Shown: positions 9,233 to 17,651 of the stretch, one piece after another
Layout of the letters: each line of letters begins with the position of its first letter
Position numbering within the stretch: position 1 is the stretch's first letter
IMG/VR virus record: IMGVR_UViG_3300036884_000265
Coordinates: 1-59,395 of that record
DNA length: 59,395 bases
Source of the DNA: a virus
Reading direction: 5' to 3' (one strand)
Program-made: the position numbers and the translations under genes
Notes under the pieces: generated by a model
What the model saw: the letters and a program-made list of their open reading frames with translations, nothing else
Databases searched by the model: none
What the model was told of the DNA's origin: nothing

Positions 9233-10630
9233 TCAGTGAATTATAAGCTTTTCATGACCAATACGTACTTCAGGATCAATCCAAATCTTAAATCCTTTTT
9301 TCATGGCCTTCTGGCAAAAGCCATCATCATCAGTTACAACTTCACACATCTTAAAATTTTGTATCTGATAAATTTGTTTCCATGACTCAAACCAAGGAAA
9401 TCCAATAGCTTCAAATACTCCCTTTTTAATAACAGTTAAACCAAACCCAGTATAATGAGCCGGGATTAAACCCATTTCATTACGCTTAATAAATGGCATA
9501 AGACCAAGTAAATAAGGACGCCTTGTCCAAGGTTTATTAACATCACCAAATAAACCACAAGCTACCTTATTATAAGGACCAAGTAATCCAGTTTCCCTTG
9601 GTGCCATTGAATACCAACCTGCAACAATATCAACATCATGTGAACTTAGTTTAAGAACATCACTTGCTTTTATAAGATTATCAGAATCAACCCAGACAAT
9701 CTTATCATAATCCGCACAATAATCTTCAAATGGAACTTGATCAAGCTCAAATGATTTATTAGCTAAACAAATATTCCTGACATGATAAATATTATTAGCA
9801 AACCCACTTCGTATTAAAACATTTTTACCTATTTTCATAAGCTCAACAATACAACCGAGTAACGTACCTGATTGAAGTCCACTTGAAGGATTACCAGGAA
9901 CACAAAACACAAAATCAACTTTTGCATCTACTCGAGGAGGCTTAGAAATAAACATCCCATATTCCTTAAAAAAGTGCAGTGAATCAACCTTTCCATTAAA
10001 ATGTATGAAGTTTGGAAGTTGATCAGTTACTGTATCAAGTGGTCTTTGATTAAAATTAACCAACTCACCTTCATCTTCCATCATACAATAAAACATTTGC
10101 GTGTTATAATCAAGCTCAAATGTTGAATTAATACCTTGAGCTAACATTTCATTAAGCACTTCTTGATCTAAACCAATCTTAGCTAAGTGCATATTTTGTT
10201 TACATTCTTCAATAAACTCAAGTAAATTATCCCGTGTTCCTGCAAGTCCCCCAAAATTGGCAAACTTCCAAGGTGTACCTCCATCGGGTATTTCATCTTG
10301 AATTGAGCAATTAGGATAACACATTTTCTCAGCTGCAATTAAAACATGCTCCTTAGGAATGTTATTAATAATTTCTTCCTTAGTACCAAAAAATAAAGTA
10401 TCCCATCCATCAACAATTACAATATTCTTATAATCATTAAGTGAAGTAACAACATCATGTAATACATTAAGACGATTTGACACCTCACAAAAGGTAAACA
10501 TATCTCCATTATCAAGTCCATCTCGGGAATCAATATAAAAATCTATTCCAGCATTATTCAATTGTTGTTCAAGCAAACCTAACATTCCCTTTTTCTCCGT
10601 CACTGATGTTACTACAGCTAAATCCTTCAT
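9233..10630 (-). CDS. Two-domain glycosyltransferase (PLOD-type GT plus second GT-A domain), 465 aa
   Basis: Residues 1-225 resemble the glycosyltransferase domain of procollagen lysyl hydroxylases: KNIVIVDGWDTLFF (metal-binding Asp-x-x-Asp near 74-77), SIQDEIPDGGTPWKFANFGG and GLDQEVLNEML. Residues about 238-465 look like a second GT-A domain: VFCVPGNPSSG, KIVWVDSDN (Asp-x-Asp) and a C-terminal DDDGFCQKAM plus IGHEK acceptor/metal motif. No signal peptide, so it acts in the cytoplasm. It lies inside the virion operon, which suggests glycosylation of a capsid or tail protein (inference) rather than of host surface or DNA. Confidence 0.75.
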   Translation of the reverse strand: MKDLAVVTSVTEKKGMLGLLEQQLNNAGIDFYIDSRDGLDNGDMFTFCEVSNRLNVLHDVVTSLNDYKNIVIVDGWDTLFFGTKEEIINNIPKEHVLIAAEKMCYPNCSIQDEIPDGGTPWKFANFGGLAGTRDNLLEFIEECKQNMHLAKIGLDQEVLNEMLAQGINSTFELDYNTQMFYCMMEDEGELVNFNQRPLDTVTDQLPNFIHFNGKVDSLHFFKEYGMFISKPPRVDAKVDFVFCVPGNPSSGLQSGTLLGCIVELMKIGKNVLIRSGFANNIYHVRNICLANKSFELDQVPFEDYCADYDKIVWVDSDNLIKASDVLKLSSHDVDIVAGWYSMAPRETGLLGPYNKVACGLFGDVNKPWTRRPYLLGLMPFIKRNEMGLIPAHYTGFGLTVIKKGVFEAIGFPWFESWKQIYQIQNFKMCEVVTDDDGFCQKAMKKGFKIWIDPEVRIGHEKLIIH

Positions 10631-10652
10631 CCTTTTTCTCCTTTATATTCCT

Positions 10653-10943
10653 TTATTGAAGTACCGCTAATTTAACTTTAAGTCCTTTAATAATAACCTC
10701 AACAAACTTAGTTGTATCTAAAGCTTGTCCAGTTACTCCACCATTTATATCTCTTAATTCCCAGTTTTCAATAACCTTCAATTCCTTAGAATCAATAATT
10801 GTCAGTGTTGATTGAGTTTGTGGCTGAGTAACTATAACCTTACCAACTGAAGGGGTTGTCTCAAAATAATCCCTTAAGCTATCAATAGCCCTCTTAACAT
10901 CTGCAAATGTTTTTATTGCTGTAATAACAGGAAATTTTTTCAT
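10653..10943 (-). CDS. Hypothetical virion-operon protein, 96 aa
   Basis: A small protein with a N-terminal helix (VKRAIDSLRDYFETTP) and C-terminal strands. No known motif. It overlaps the 732-aa gene end by four bases (ATGA), which couples the two. Possibly a small tail or neck component. Confidence 0.6.
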   Translation of the reverse strand: MKKFPVITAIKTFADVKRAIDSLRDYFETTPSVGKVIVTQPQTQSTLTIIDSKELKVIENWELRDINGGVTGQALDTTKFVEVIIKGLKVKLAVLQ

Positions 10944-13138
10944 ACTGGTATTTCACCTAATGTACTTGCCAAAAATATTCCAGATACTTGAGAAGTTCCT
11001 TGAATCCTTACTTCAAATGCTGTTGTTAATCCAGTTATGCCAAACCGAGCAGGACTTCTTTCTGTAACAATTATACTTAATGTCATAGGAATATCCCTTA
11101 ATATAATATCAACGTAAACTGGGTAATCACGTCCAACAACCTTAATCCAACTTAAGTTTGTAGGTAAGCATAAAAATCTTTTACTAAGCCAATTTAATTC
11201 TCTTAACTCAATAGTATCACTTAATGAAACAATTACCCCGTCAATTATTAAGTACAAACGCCCATCAACTGGATCATGATAACCTGCAGTTGCGTAGAAA
11301 TCAAGATCAACCCAATCACCAGTAACCAAATCAAAAATAAATCCTGCCTTAGCACTTCCATTAGTATAAAAACCAACATACTTACCTTGCCAATAAAATG
11401 CACTTATTGTAGCTGGATTATATAAATCATTCCATTCTTCTCTTGTAAATATATTAGCAGTAACTAACTTAGCTCCATCTTGTCCGATAGTCATTAAGCC
11501 TTCAGGTGATGCATAAGCAATAACACCAGCAGTAGGCACAGGACAAATACTCCGTTTAGCTATACAAGACAAACCACCTACAATTTTCTCCATTGTTGTA
11601 TTACTTGGATCATTACAAATAACTCCATAAGGATTTCCCTTAGTCATTATAACTATAGTTGTTCCAATATTTCCTAAACCTACAATATCTCGATCAGTTG
11701 CCTTTTGATATGCTACTGGCCAAGCATGTGGATAATTTGGAACACTTAAACATAATTGATTATCTACGAAACCTGCAACAACTCCATTAGGTAATGCAAT
11801 TAAGCCTGATATACCAACAGGAGGACCATCCCATTCTGCTGAAGGTAAAATCTCAGCAAGTTGAGCATCAGTTAAGGAATCAACATAAGATGTTGTAGCT
11901 GCTGCAATTTGGTCAACAAACTGAAACTGTGCACTACTTAATGATTGATTAAGTCTATATATATTTATATTCTCAATTGCATATAATGCATCAACACCTG
12001 CATTTGATATTTCAGTTATTGTAGAAGTATCTGCATCATATACATCAACTAAGTTAGATACTGGAGAAGGTGGTCCTTCTTCTCCATACGAATTAACATA
12101 GGTATAAACGTATCCTCGTGTTTCAATTAAAGTTGGATCACCAATTGAGGCATATAATGATCCAGTTCCAGATTGTGTTACTGCTGATGGTGAAGATGTA
12201 TAATTGCTTCCTTTATTAGTTAAATCAGTTGCTATTATTAAATGATTAAGAACGGTATAAGTTCCTGCAACATATACTCCTCCATCTCCACCACTGAATA
12301 TAACAGCATATGTTCCATCAGCTTCAGAACACGTTGCATTTTCAATTTTCAGAACAACCACACATCCAGCTACGGTTGTTACATTAACTACTGGAGGAAT
12401 AACTGGAGCTGGTGGGGATGGTAGTAAATAAGATGTAGGATAATCATTACCATACTTATGCATAGTAAATGTACAAGACCAATTTGCTACTAACGAATTT
12501 GTCATTGTAAGTATTGTTGCTGTTGAAGTAGCTACAAATTCAATAGTATTTGCCCCTGCTGCAAGTAAATTAGATGTTGTCGGATTAGTTAATGATAATG
12601 TTGGAGCTTGTCCTGATGTAAGTGTCAAGGTTGCAACAATTCTATATTTCTTCCCAACTATAGTTGGAACTGATGTAGAATGACCACTTTCAGACGTACC
12701 TGCTGTATTAATTGCCGCTGCTATATTTTCACTTAATACTGATGTAAATGTATTGTACCCAGGACTTCCATTAGTCCAAGTTGTAATTAATTGCAAACCA
12801 AGTCCTGTAAAAAGATATTTATCAGTTACTTTAAATACACCTGCTTCAGTATAAAAAACACGATTAAATACATCTCCAGGAAGAGGAGCCTTAATAGCAT
12901 CAACATCTGAGTTCCAAGTAAAAAACCATCCAACATCTGAATCATCGTAATACTTAAATACGGACAATAAAGGTCCTATATTTTCAGGTGTATTAATTAT
13001 ATCATCCTTAAAATATGGAGCAATTCCACCAATATCAAAGCGGCAATTTAATGCTTGTTGTGCCTTATCTTGAGGAATCGCAAAGGGATCCTTAATCTTA
13101 GGGACCACACCTCCAAATTTTTCAAGTTTAATTAACAA
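10940..13138 (-). CDS. Tail/head-completion structural protein, beta-rich, 732 aa
   Basis: The start is TTG, with GGAG eight bases upstream. The N-terminus (FGGVVPKIKDPFAIPQDKAQQALNCRFD) is a pattern common in phage neck/plug proteins. The rest is strand-rich with repeated short motifs such as TYVNSYGEEGPPSPVSN and YWQGKYVGFY, consistent with a propeller or multi-domain beta structure comparable to the DNA-stabilising tail needle base of P22-type phages. A Thr/Ser-rich insert spans about 140-310. Function inferred from order after two probable adaptors. Confidence 0.6.
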   Translation of the reverse strand: MLIKLEKFGGVVPKIKDPFAIPQDKAQQALNCRFDIGGIAPYFKDDIINTPENIGPLLSVFKYYDDSDVGWFFTWNSDVDAIKAPLPGDVFNRVFYTEAGVFKVTDKYLFTGLGLQLITTWTNGSPGYNTFTSVLSENIAAAINTAGTSESGHSTSVPTIVGKKYRIVATLTLTSGQAPTLSLTNPTTSNLLAAGANTIEFVATSTATILTMTNSLVANWSCTFTMHKYGNDYPTSYLLPSPPAPVIPPVVNVTTVAGCVVVLKIENATCSEADGTYAVIFSGGDGGVYVAGTYTVLNHLIIATDLTNKGSNYTSSPSAVTQSGTGSLYASIGDPTLIETRGYVYTYVNSYGEEGPPSPVSNLVDVYDADTSTITEISNAGVDALYAIENINIYRLNQSLSSAQFQFVDQIAAATTSYVDSLTDAQLAEILPSAEWDGPPVGISGLIALPNGVVAGFVDNQLCLSVPNYPHAWPVAYQKATDRDIVGLGNIGTTIVIMTKGNPYGVICNDPSNTTMEKIVGGLSCIAKRSICPVPTAGVIAYASPEGLMTIGQDGAKLVTANIFTREEWNDLYNPATISAFYWQGKYVGFYTNGSAKAGFIFDLVTGDWVDLDFYATAGYHDPVDGRLYLIIDGVIVSLSDTIELRELNWLSKRFLCLPTNLSWIKVVGRDYPVYVDIILRDIPMTLSIIVTERSPARFGITGLTTAFEVRIQGTSQVSGIFLASTLGEIPV

Positions 13139-13153
13139 TTTACAACTCCATAA

Positions 13154-13852
13154 TTATTGTTGCTGTTGTTCTTGAGCCTGAGACTGAGTAGCCTGAACAC
13201 CCATCTGCCTATAAAATTGGCCTAAGCACATAGTTGCTTTATTAAGAGCATTAGGTATTGTTGTTTCTTCCCTCAAAATTAAGTATAAAATATAACTAAT
13301 ACAAGGTAATTTCAATGATTCTTCCAAAGGAAACGTATCATCCTCTGCAGTAAGTTGAGCAGGAAGTTCAGAAAAAATCATTTTAATTCCTTGATCAGTA
13401 TCTATAGGCTGAGGAGGAAAAACATAAAATGCATAAGGATCAAGATCATCCTTAACAACATATTTAATTGTTTTATTAGCAGCAAATGTTTGCCATGATG
13501 GTATTAACTGATCAAGATTTTTTCTTTGTAAGATTGTAATTGCATTACCTGTAAGAACCCCACCAATCATATTGCAGACAATATCTAAGATACATATCTC
13601 AACAGGATCAATTGTCTGAAGAGAACCGGCAACCAAACTAAATACCTTCATAACTGGATAAATAGTTGGATTTACCTTAATCATTTCAACAATTGCTAAG
13701 TTAATATATGGAAGTAAGTAAGCAGGAGAATAAACCGTTCCAGTTACATCCTGAACTTGTTTCTGTACATCAAGTATAATTTCTTCAGTAACCGGTAATA
13801 CCGTTATTGTTGTTGGTATTCCTGAAGCCGATCCACCATCTAAGACTGGCAT
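13154..13852 (-). CDS. Head-tail adaptor-like protein (DUF6682-like), 232 aa
   Basis: The N-terminal half is helical (VQDVTGTVYSPAYLLPYINLAI). The middle contains DPYAFYVFPPQP followed by IKMIFSELPAQL and an acidic stretch before a long helix (YILYLILREE), the pattern I associate with DUF6682. The C-terminus is Gln-rich. It follows the 326-aa gene closely and precedes the large tail protein, so a neck/adaptor role is likely. Confidence 0.6.
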   Translation of the reverse strand: MPVLDGGSASGIPTTITVLPVTEEIILDVQKQVQDVTGTVYSPAYLLPYINLAIVEMIKVNPTIYPVMKVFSLVAGSLQTIDPVEICILDIVCNMIGGVLTGNAITILQRKNLDQLIPSWQTFAANKTIKYVVKDDLDPYAFYVFPPQPIDTDQGIKMIFSELPAQLTAEDDTFPLEESLKLPCISYILYLILREETTIPNALNKATMCLGQFYRQMGVQATQSQAQEQQQQ

Positions 13853-13863
13853 AGCTTTTCACC

Positions 13864-14844
13864 TTACATAAAATTTGAATGATGTGTTCTTGTCTTACCT
13901 AAAATATTCATTCGTGAATTTATAACTGAATCAAATTCTCTCATTAAGAATATATTAAAATCAGGATCAGACTCAGGAATTGAAAGTCCCTTTTGTATTA
14001 TCCTTACAATACCTTCTCTGAAAATTTCATCAAATAATCCATTGAATGGAATTTCTGATGTATTTGTTAATAAAGAAGGTAAACCAAAATATCTTCCTGA
14101 AATTATAAGAGGATAAATTGCATAAGGACGGATATATAATGTTGTTCCAATTATCTTATAATGATGAGGATTTCGCGAAGGTGCTTCCCACTCCCAACCA
14201 TACATTCCGTACTGAGTCCACCATTCAATATCGTGTCCATCATCTGAGTTAAGATAATTAGGTTCTAATGTTCGCTTGCTTACATTAAGTCCAGTAGGCA
14301 TTGCTAAAGGAGTAATATATAATGGAGTACCTACGGGAAGTGTAAGTCCTGGTGTAATTACAAGTGAAACTGGATTAAGAGCACCTACAAATTCAAGTAA
14401 ATCAATTACACCAACAGTTAATGTAGATAATGATGTTCCAATTATTTCAGCATTACTTCCTGGAACAGGTACTGTTGATATGTTCCAAGCACTTATTGTA
14501 TCTGATCCATGTGAATCAAGCATGTCAATAGTTAAGGCACCAGTAGGACCCCAATAATAAGCCACAATTCCCATTATCCAATCAGTATATAAATCCTGAG
14601 ATTTGACCTTTTCAGCTAATGAAATAAATCCACTTGGTAGTGAAGCATAACAACCTTGAGATGGTATGTTAAGGGACAACGAACTTGATGCAACAATCAA
14701 ATCAGATTTACGATCTACTAATTTTTTAGCAAGCATCGACTGAATAGAATTAGCTGCACCAAGAAGCGTTATCCCTGCCTCATTTTTTAAACGCCCAGCA
14801 CGTTGCATTATATCATCAATAAGGTCAGTTACTAAATAACTCAT
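13864..14844 (-). CDS. Probable head-tail connector protein, 326 aa
   Basis: The N-terminus (TDLIDDIMQRAGRLKNEAGITLLGAANSIQSMLAKKL) is a four-helix arrangement like adaptor proteins that dock on the portal. Strand-rich sequence follows, containing LNIPSQGCYASLPSGFISL and an aromatic stretch WWTQYGMYGWEWEAP, with helices again at the C-terminus. No catalytic motif. Order (capsid, decoration, zinc-finger protein, this gene, DUF6682) supports a connector role. Confidence 0.55.
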   Translation of the reverse strand: MSYLVTDLIDDIMQRAGRLKNEAGITLLGAANSIQSMLAKKLVDRKSDLIVASSSLSLNIPSQGCYASLPSGFISLAEKVKSQDLYTDWIMGIVAYYWGPTGALTIDMLDSHGSDTISAWNISTVPVPGSNAEIIGTSLSTLTVGVIDLLEFVGALNPVSLVITPGLTLPVGTPLYITPLAMPTGLNVSKRTLEPNYLNSDDGHDIEWWTQYGMYGWEWEAPSRNPHHYKIIGTTLYIRPYAIYPLIISGRYFGLPSLLTNTSEIPFNGLFDEIFREGIVRIIQKGLSIPESDPDFNIFLMREFDSVINSRMNILGKTRTHHSNFM

Positions 14845-14847
14845 TAC

Positions 14848-15522
14848 TTACCCCTTTGGTATTTGCTGATATTCTTTTCTACCTGGAGTTTTTTCAATTG
14901 GATTTGGAAGATCCTTCTCCATAAATGAATCCTTATTTTCTTTCTGGTGTGATGCTTCCCAGTGCTTAGCTAAGTCAACAGGATTTCCATATACTTCTTT
15001 ACACTCAGCACAATGATATGGTGTCTTATCAATTATTGGAGCAGGTACTTCCTTATTCTCAACAAATGATCTTAACCATACATCAGCATCATTAATATCA
15101 ACAAAAGGCCAGACTTTTTGTACGTCATCAGACCAGATGCCATTTGCACCACAAAACTTAATACTTCCATCCTTTTCCCTATGTTTAATACAATATCCTT
15201 TATCATTGCCCATAACCTTAAGAACATCAACTGAATACCCAGTAAACATTTTCTGAGTACTCTCAATTTTATTTCTCCTTGCAAGCATATCATCCTGAGC
15301 TTGTTTAGGTCGATAAGGTCTAAAATTAGCTCTTCCTTTAATTGGAGGATTCTTAGTCATATTCCCAACTAAATAATCAACTATTTCTTGATTAGCAATA
15401 TTACAAACTGAAGTTGTTTGTTCTCCTTCTAAAGCTCCAGGAATTGGCATAAATTCATAATTGTGTTCCTTAATTGATACAATTGTAAGTCCATCACGTA
15501 ATGTCAAACACTCAATTAACAT
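14848..15522 (-). CDS. Virion-operon protein with C2H2 zinc finger, 224 aa
   Basis: Residues 1-160 show no family I recognise (Arg-rich RPYRPKQAQDD patch near 70). Near residue 170-192 there is a single classical C2H2 finger: C-x2-C-x12-H-x4-H in YHCAECKEVYGNPVDLAKHW and the following EASH. A Pro/Lys-rich tail follows. The finger may bind nucleic acid or another head protein. C2H2 fingers are uncommon in phage virion operons. AGG-rich ribosome site; preceded by palindromic copy 3. Confidence 0.6.
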   Translation of the reverse strand: MLIECLTLRDGLTIVSIKEHNYEFMPIPGALEGEQTTSVCNIANQEIVDYLVGNMTKNPPIKGRANFRPYRPKQAQDDMLARRNKIESTQKMFTGYSVDVLKVMGNDKGYCIKHREKDGSIKFCGANGIWSDDVQKVWPFVDINDADVWLRSFVENKEVPAPIIDKTPYHCAECKEVYGNPVDLAKHWEASHQKENKDSFMEKDLPNPIEKTPGRKEYQQIPKG

Positions 15523-15555
15523 CTTAAACCTCCTATTTCATTTTCCTTTTTAAAT

Positions 15556-15611
15556 TTACACAACGGTAAGATTATCGTAATAATTACGGTATTTAACTTA
15601 CCGTTGTGTAA
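15556..15611. repeat. Dispersed palindromic element, copy 3, inside a 15-bp inverted repeat
   Basis: The core CGTAATAATTACG is at 15576-15588 with the usual TAAGATTA and TATTTAA flanks. Here it is enclosed by a perfect 15-bp inverted repeat: TTACACAACGGTAAG (15556-15570) and CTTACCGTTGTGTAA (15597-15611). In the transcript this is a strong hairpin between the 185-aa and 224-aa genes and could slow RNA polymerase or protect the upstream capsid message. Confidence 0.9.
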
Positions 15612-15621
15612 GTACACCATT

Positions 15622-16179
15622 TTATTCTTGATCCCTGTCAATTTCAATTGCAAGTGTTAGGCTACCTGCAAGTGCTACATTAGGCAGCGTTGTAACCTGA
15701 AATGCAATGATTCGGTCTTTAACCTTATCAACTCCAATTGCAGTCATTGGTTTCAGTGTCATAGTTGTTGCTGTAGTTACACCAAGTCCTACGCGACCAC
15801 CTGCTTGACCAACAGTTAGTGTAGTCATCAAATTCTGACCACTAACCAATTGAGGATCAACACTTGTATCCGTTACTCCACCACTTGAATAAGCCGCAGG
15901 AATTGCAGCCGTTGCAGCAGCCTGACCAAAATACGTATTAAGAATACCAATACTAAAACATAATGCTGCAGCAGTTCCACCAGAGTCGAGTGAAGCTGTT
16001 TCAACAAAAGCATTTACCAAACGATGACCTGCCGGCAAAATATTAAATGCATAGATTTGAGTTGTAATCAAATCAGTCGTAAGCAAAGCAATCGTCCGAT
16101 AACTCCACCTTGCCCCACCCAGTGCATTAAGACCAGGTTTTGTATATAAATCAGTAGAAACTTTAAGAGTATTTGTCAT
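15622..16179 (-). CDS. Probable capsid decoration/head protein, 185 aa
   Basis: It lies directly downstream of the major capsid gene. The protein is rich in Ala, Thr, Gly and beta strands, with few charged residues, like small head decoration or fibre proteins. No recognised motif. Good ribosome site (AGGAGG) before ATG. Confidence 0.5.
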   Translation of the reverse strand: MTNTLKVSTDLYTKPGLNALGGARWSYRTIALLTTDLITTQIYAFNILPAGHRLVNAFVETASLDSGGTAAALCFSIGILNTYFGQAAATAAIPAAYSSGGVTDTSVDPQLVSGQNLMTTLTVGQAGGRVGLGVTTATTMTLKPMTAIGVDKVKDRIIAFQVTTLPNVALAGSLTLAIEIDRDQE

Positions 16180-16207
16180 GTCATAACCTCCTTATTTACT
16201 TGACAAA

Positions 16208-17320
16208 TTATGGTTGTTTGGCAGCAGTCAGAATTGCCATAACACCAAAGTCATTACCATTGAAATTTGTCTTGACAAATCCCCACTTCGTATCTGTGTA
16301 AATGTCAAGTTGATTTCCACCATCATAGGCTTCTTCAAACCAACCAAATGTAAGTGCTCCACCTGCCTGACCCTGAGCAATTGTACCTGCCTGAATTCCA
16401 CAAAATAATGCCATAACTGCACTTACGTTTGTACCAGCACCATAATCAGTAAACTGAATACAATTCTGGTGAACCTGAAGGACAACCTTATTCCACATAC
16501 CAAGGCCACCTTTCATAAACTCATTGTTCTTTCCTGTAGCCATTGCCATCGCCTTTTGTATGTCCGCCCAGTCCATAGACGTTGTATTCCTTCTCAGGTT
16601 AAATTCCTGCCAAGGATTCATTACACACAAAAATACTTCCTCACCATCTAAACTAATTGGTTGAATCTGAGGAACTTCAGAATACGCAGGACCTCCACCA
16701 CCCATCATCTTAGCATAAGCAACAGCCTTGTCAATAGGCAACGTAGTCATTGTATCAGTATCCTGAAGAGTTAATTTAGAAGATGCAACACCACTGTAAA
16801 CAATGTGGTTAGAATCCGGAGCAGAGATTGTGTTATTTGCACGTCCTGTCCAAGTTAATGGAAACACATAATCAGTATTTACTCCACGATACCCGCTTAA
16901 ATACATAAATATAATCTGATCAAAAACACGGCCCCACAATGCAGTCGTTTGCATCCTTGCCACTTGCCTAAGATCATGGAGTGTCCGTTTTTGCGACATT
17001 CTACCACCAGTACTTACAACTTCTCTTTCCTGGTCAATATAAACAATCTGTGTATAGAAAAATAATTTTTCTCCCTTGCCACGAGCCTCATCATCACCTT
17101 CAATTGGCTGTGCGTTAAGCTGCATAGAAATATCGAATGATACCTGTTCTCCACGCTGACTTTCCAAATCTGGAACTGCATAAATCGGACGAGTTGCAGT
17201 TGGCCCACCTGCCATCCACTTGCTTGTCCACTGCCCTTTTCTTGCTGCATCAACAGCTAAGGTTGAACTAAATCGTTTAACAGCCTTAGCATCATTTAAA
17301 CCAACCATCGTTTGCGCCAC
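16208..17320 (-). CDS. Major capsid protein (N4-gp56/DUF4043 family), 370 aa
   Basis: Family signatures: GEQVSFDISMQLNAQPIEGDDEA, KLFFYTQIVYIDQ, GGRMSQKRT followed by an Arg/Gln helix, and WGRVFDQIIFMYLSGYRG. Length about 370 aa is in the family range, and it forms the HK97-like shell. The start is GTG (17320), six bases after GGAGG. The in-frame ATG four codons later is too far from that site. The 126-bp leader upstream holds a hairpin, and the scaffold gene lies two genes upstream, the expected order. Confidence 0.88.
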   Translation of the reverse strand: MAQTMVGLNDAKAVKRFSSTLAVDAARKGQWTSKWMAGGPTATRPIYAVPDLESQRGEQVSFDISMQLNAQPIEGDDEARGKGEKLFFYTQIVYIDQEREVVSTGGRMSQKRTLHDLRQVARMQTTALWGRVFDQIIFMYLSGYRGVNTDYVFPLTWTGRANNTISAPDSNHIVYSGVASSKLTLQDTDTMTTLPIDKAVAYAKMMGGGGPAYSEVPQIQPISLDGEEVFLCVMNPWQEFNLRRNTTSMDWADIQKAMAMATGKNNEFMKGGLGMWNKVVLQVHQNCIQFTDYGAGTNVSAVMALFCGIQAGTIAQGQAGGALTFGWFEEAYDGGNQLDIYTDTKWGFVKTNFNGNDFGVMAILTAAKQP

Positions 17321-17373
17321 TGAGTGCCTCCATTTTAAGCTATCCTTGCATATTTTTTGTTTTATTTGGTGCT

Positions 17374-17400
17374 AAGTAAAAAACCTCGTGTTCTTTACTT
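17374..17400 (-). promoter_or_regulatory. Leader hairpin upstream of the capsid gene
   Basis: AAGTAAA (17374-17380) and TTTACTT (17394-17400) form a 7-bp stem around a 13-base loop that ends in a T-run on the transcribed strand. It sits in the 126-bp gap between the 67-aa gene and the capsid gene. It may be an RNA processing or attenuation site that sets capsid expression apart from scaffold. No clear minus-strand promoter is visible here. Confidence 0.4.
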
Positions 17401-17446
17401 TGTATATTGTTTTCCCCAATTTTATGTTGATTTAATAATTTTCATC

Positions 17447-17650
17447 TTACTGTGTCCTGTCATTGTTATCATAATGCTGATGATTTTTTGTGTGTCTAAT
17501 GGGAACGGATTCCTTATTGGCCATAATAACTAAGATTGCTTTCCTTCCAACAACTTCAGTCAAACGTATCTTAACATTTGTCATTCCTGATTGAGGACTT
17601 AAATCAAAATCCAACTCATCCCCAATTGATATTTCCTTTTTTAAGGCCAT
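17447..17650 (-). CDS. Small CsrA-like protein, 67 aa
   Basis: IGDELDFDL near the N-terminus and VGRKAILVIMANKESVPIRH near the C-terminus recall the strand order and IGDE / A-x-KE-V-x-(V/I)-R spacing of CsrA (carbon storage regulator). The resemblance is weak and the CsrA RNA-binding N-terminal MLxLTR is missing. It lies between scaffold and capsid genes. A small capsid-assembly factor is the alternative. Confidence 0.4.
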   Translation of the reverse strand: MALKKEISIGDELDFDLSPQSGMTNVKIRLTEVVGRKAILVIMANKESVPIRHTKNHQHYDNNDRTQ

Positions 17651-17651
17651 C

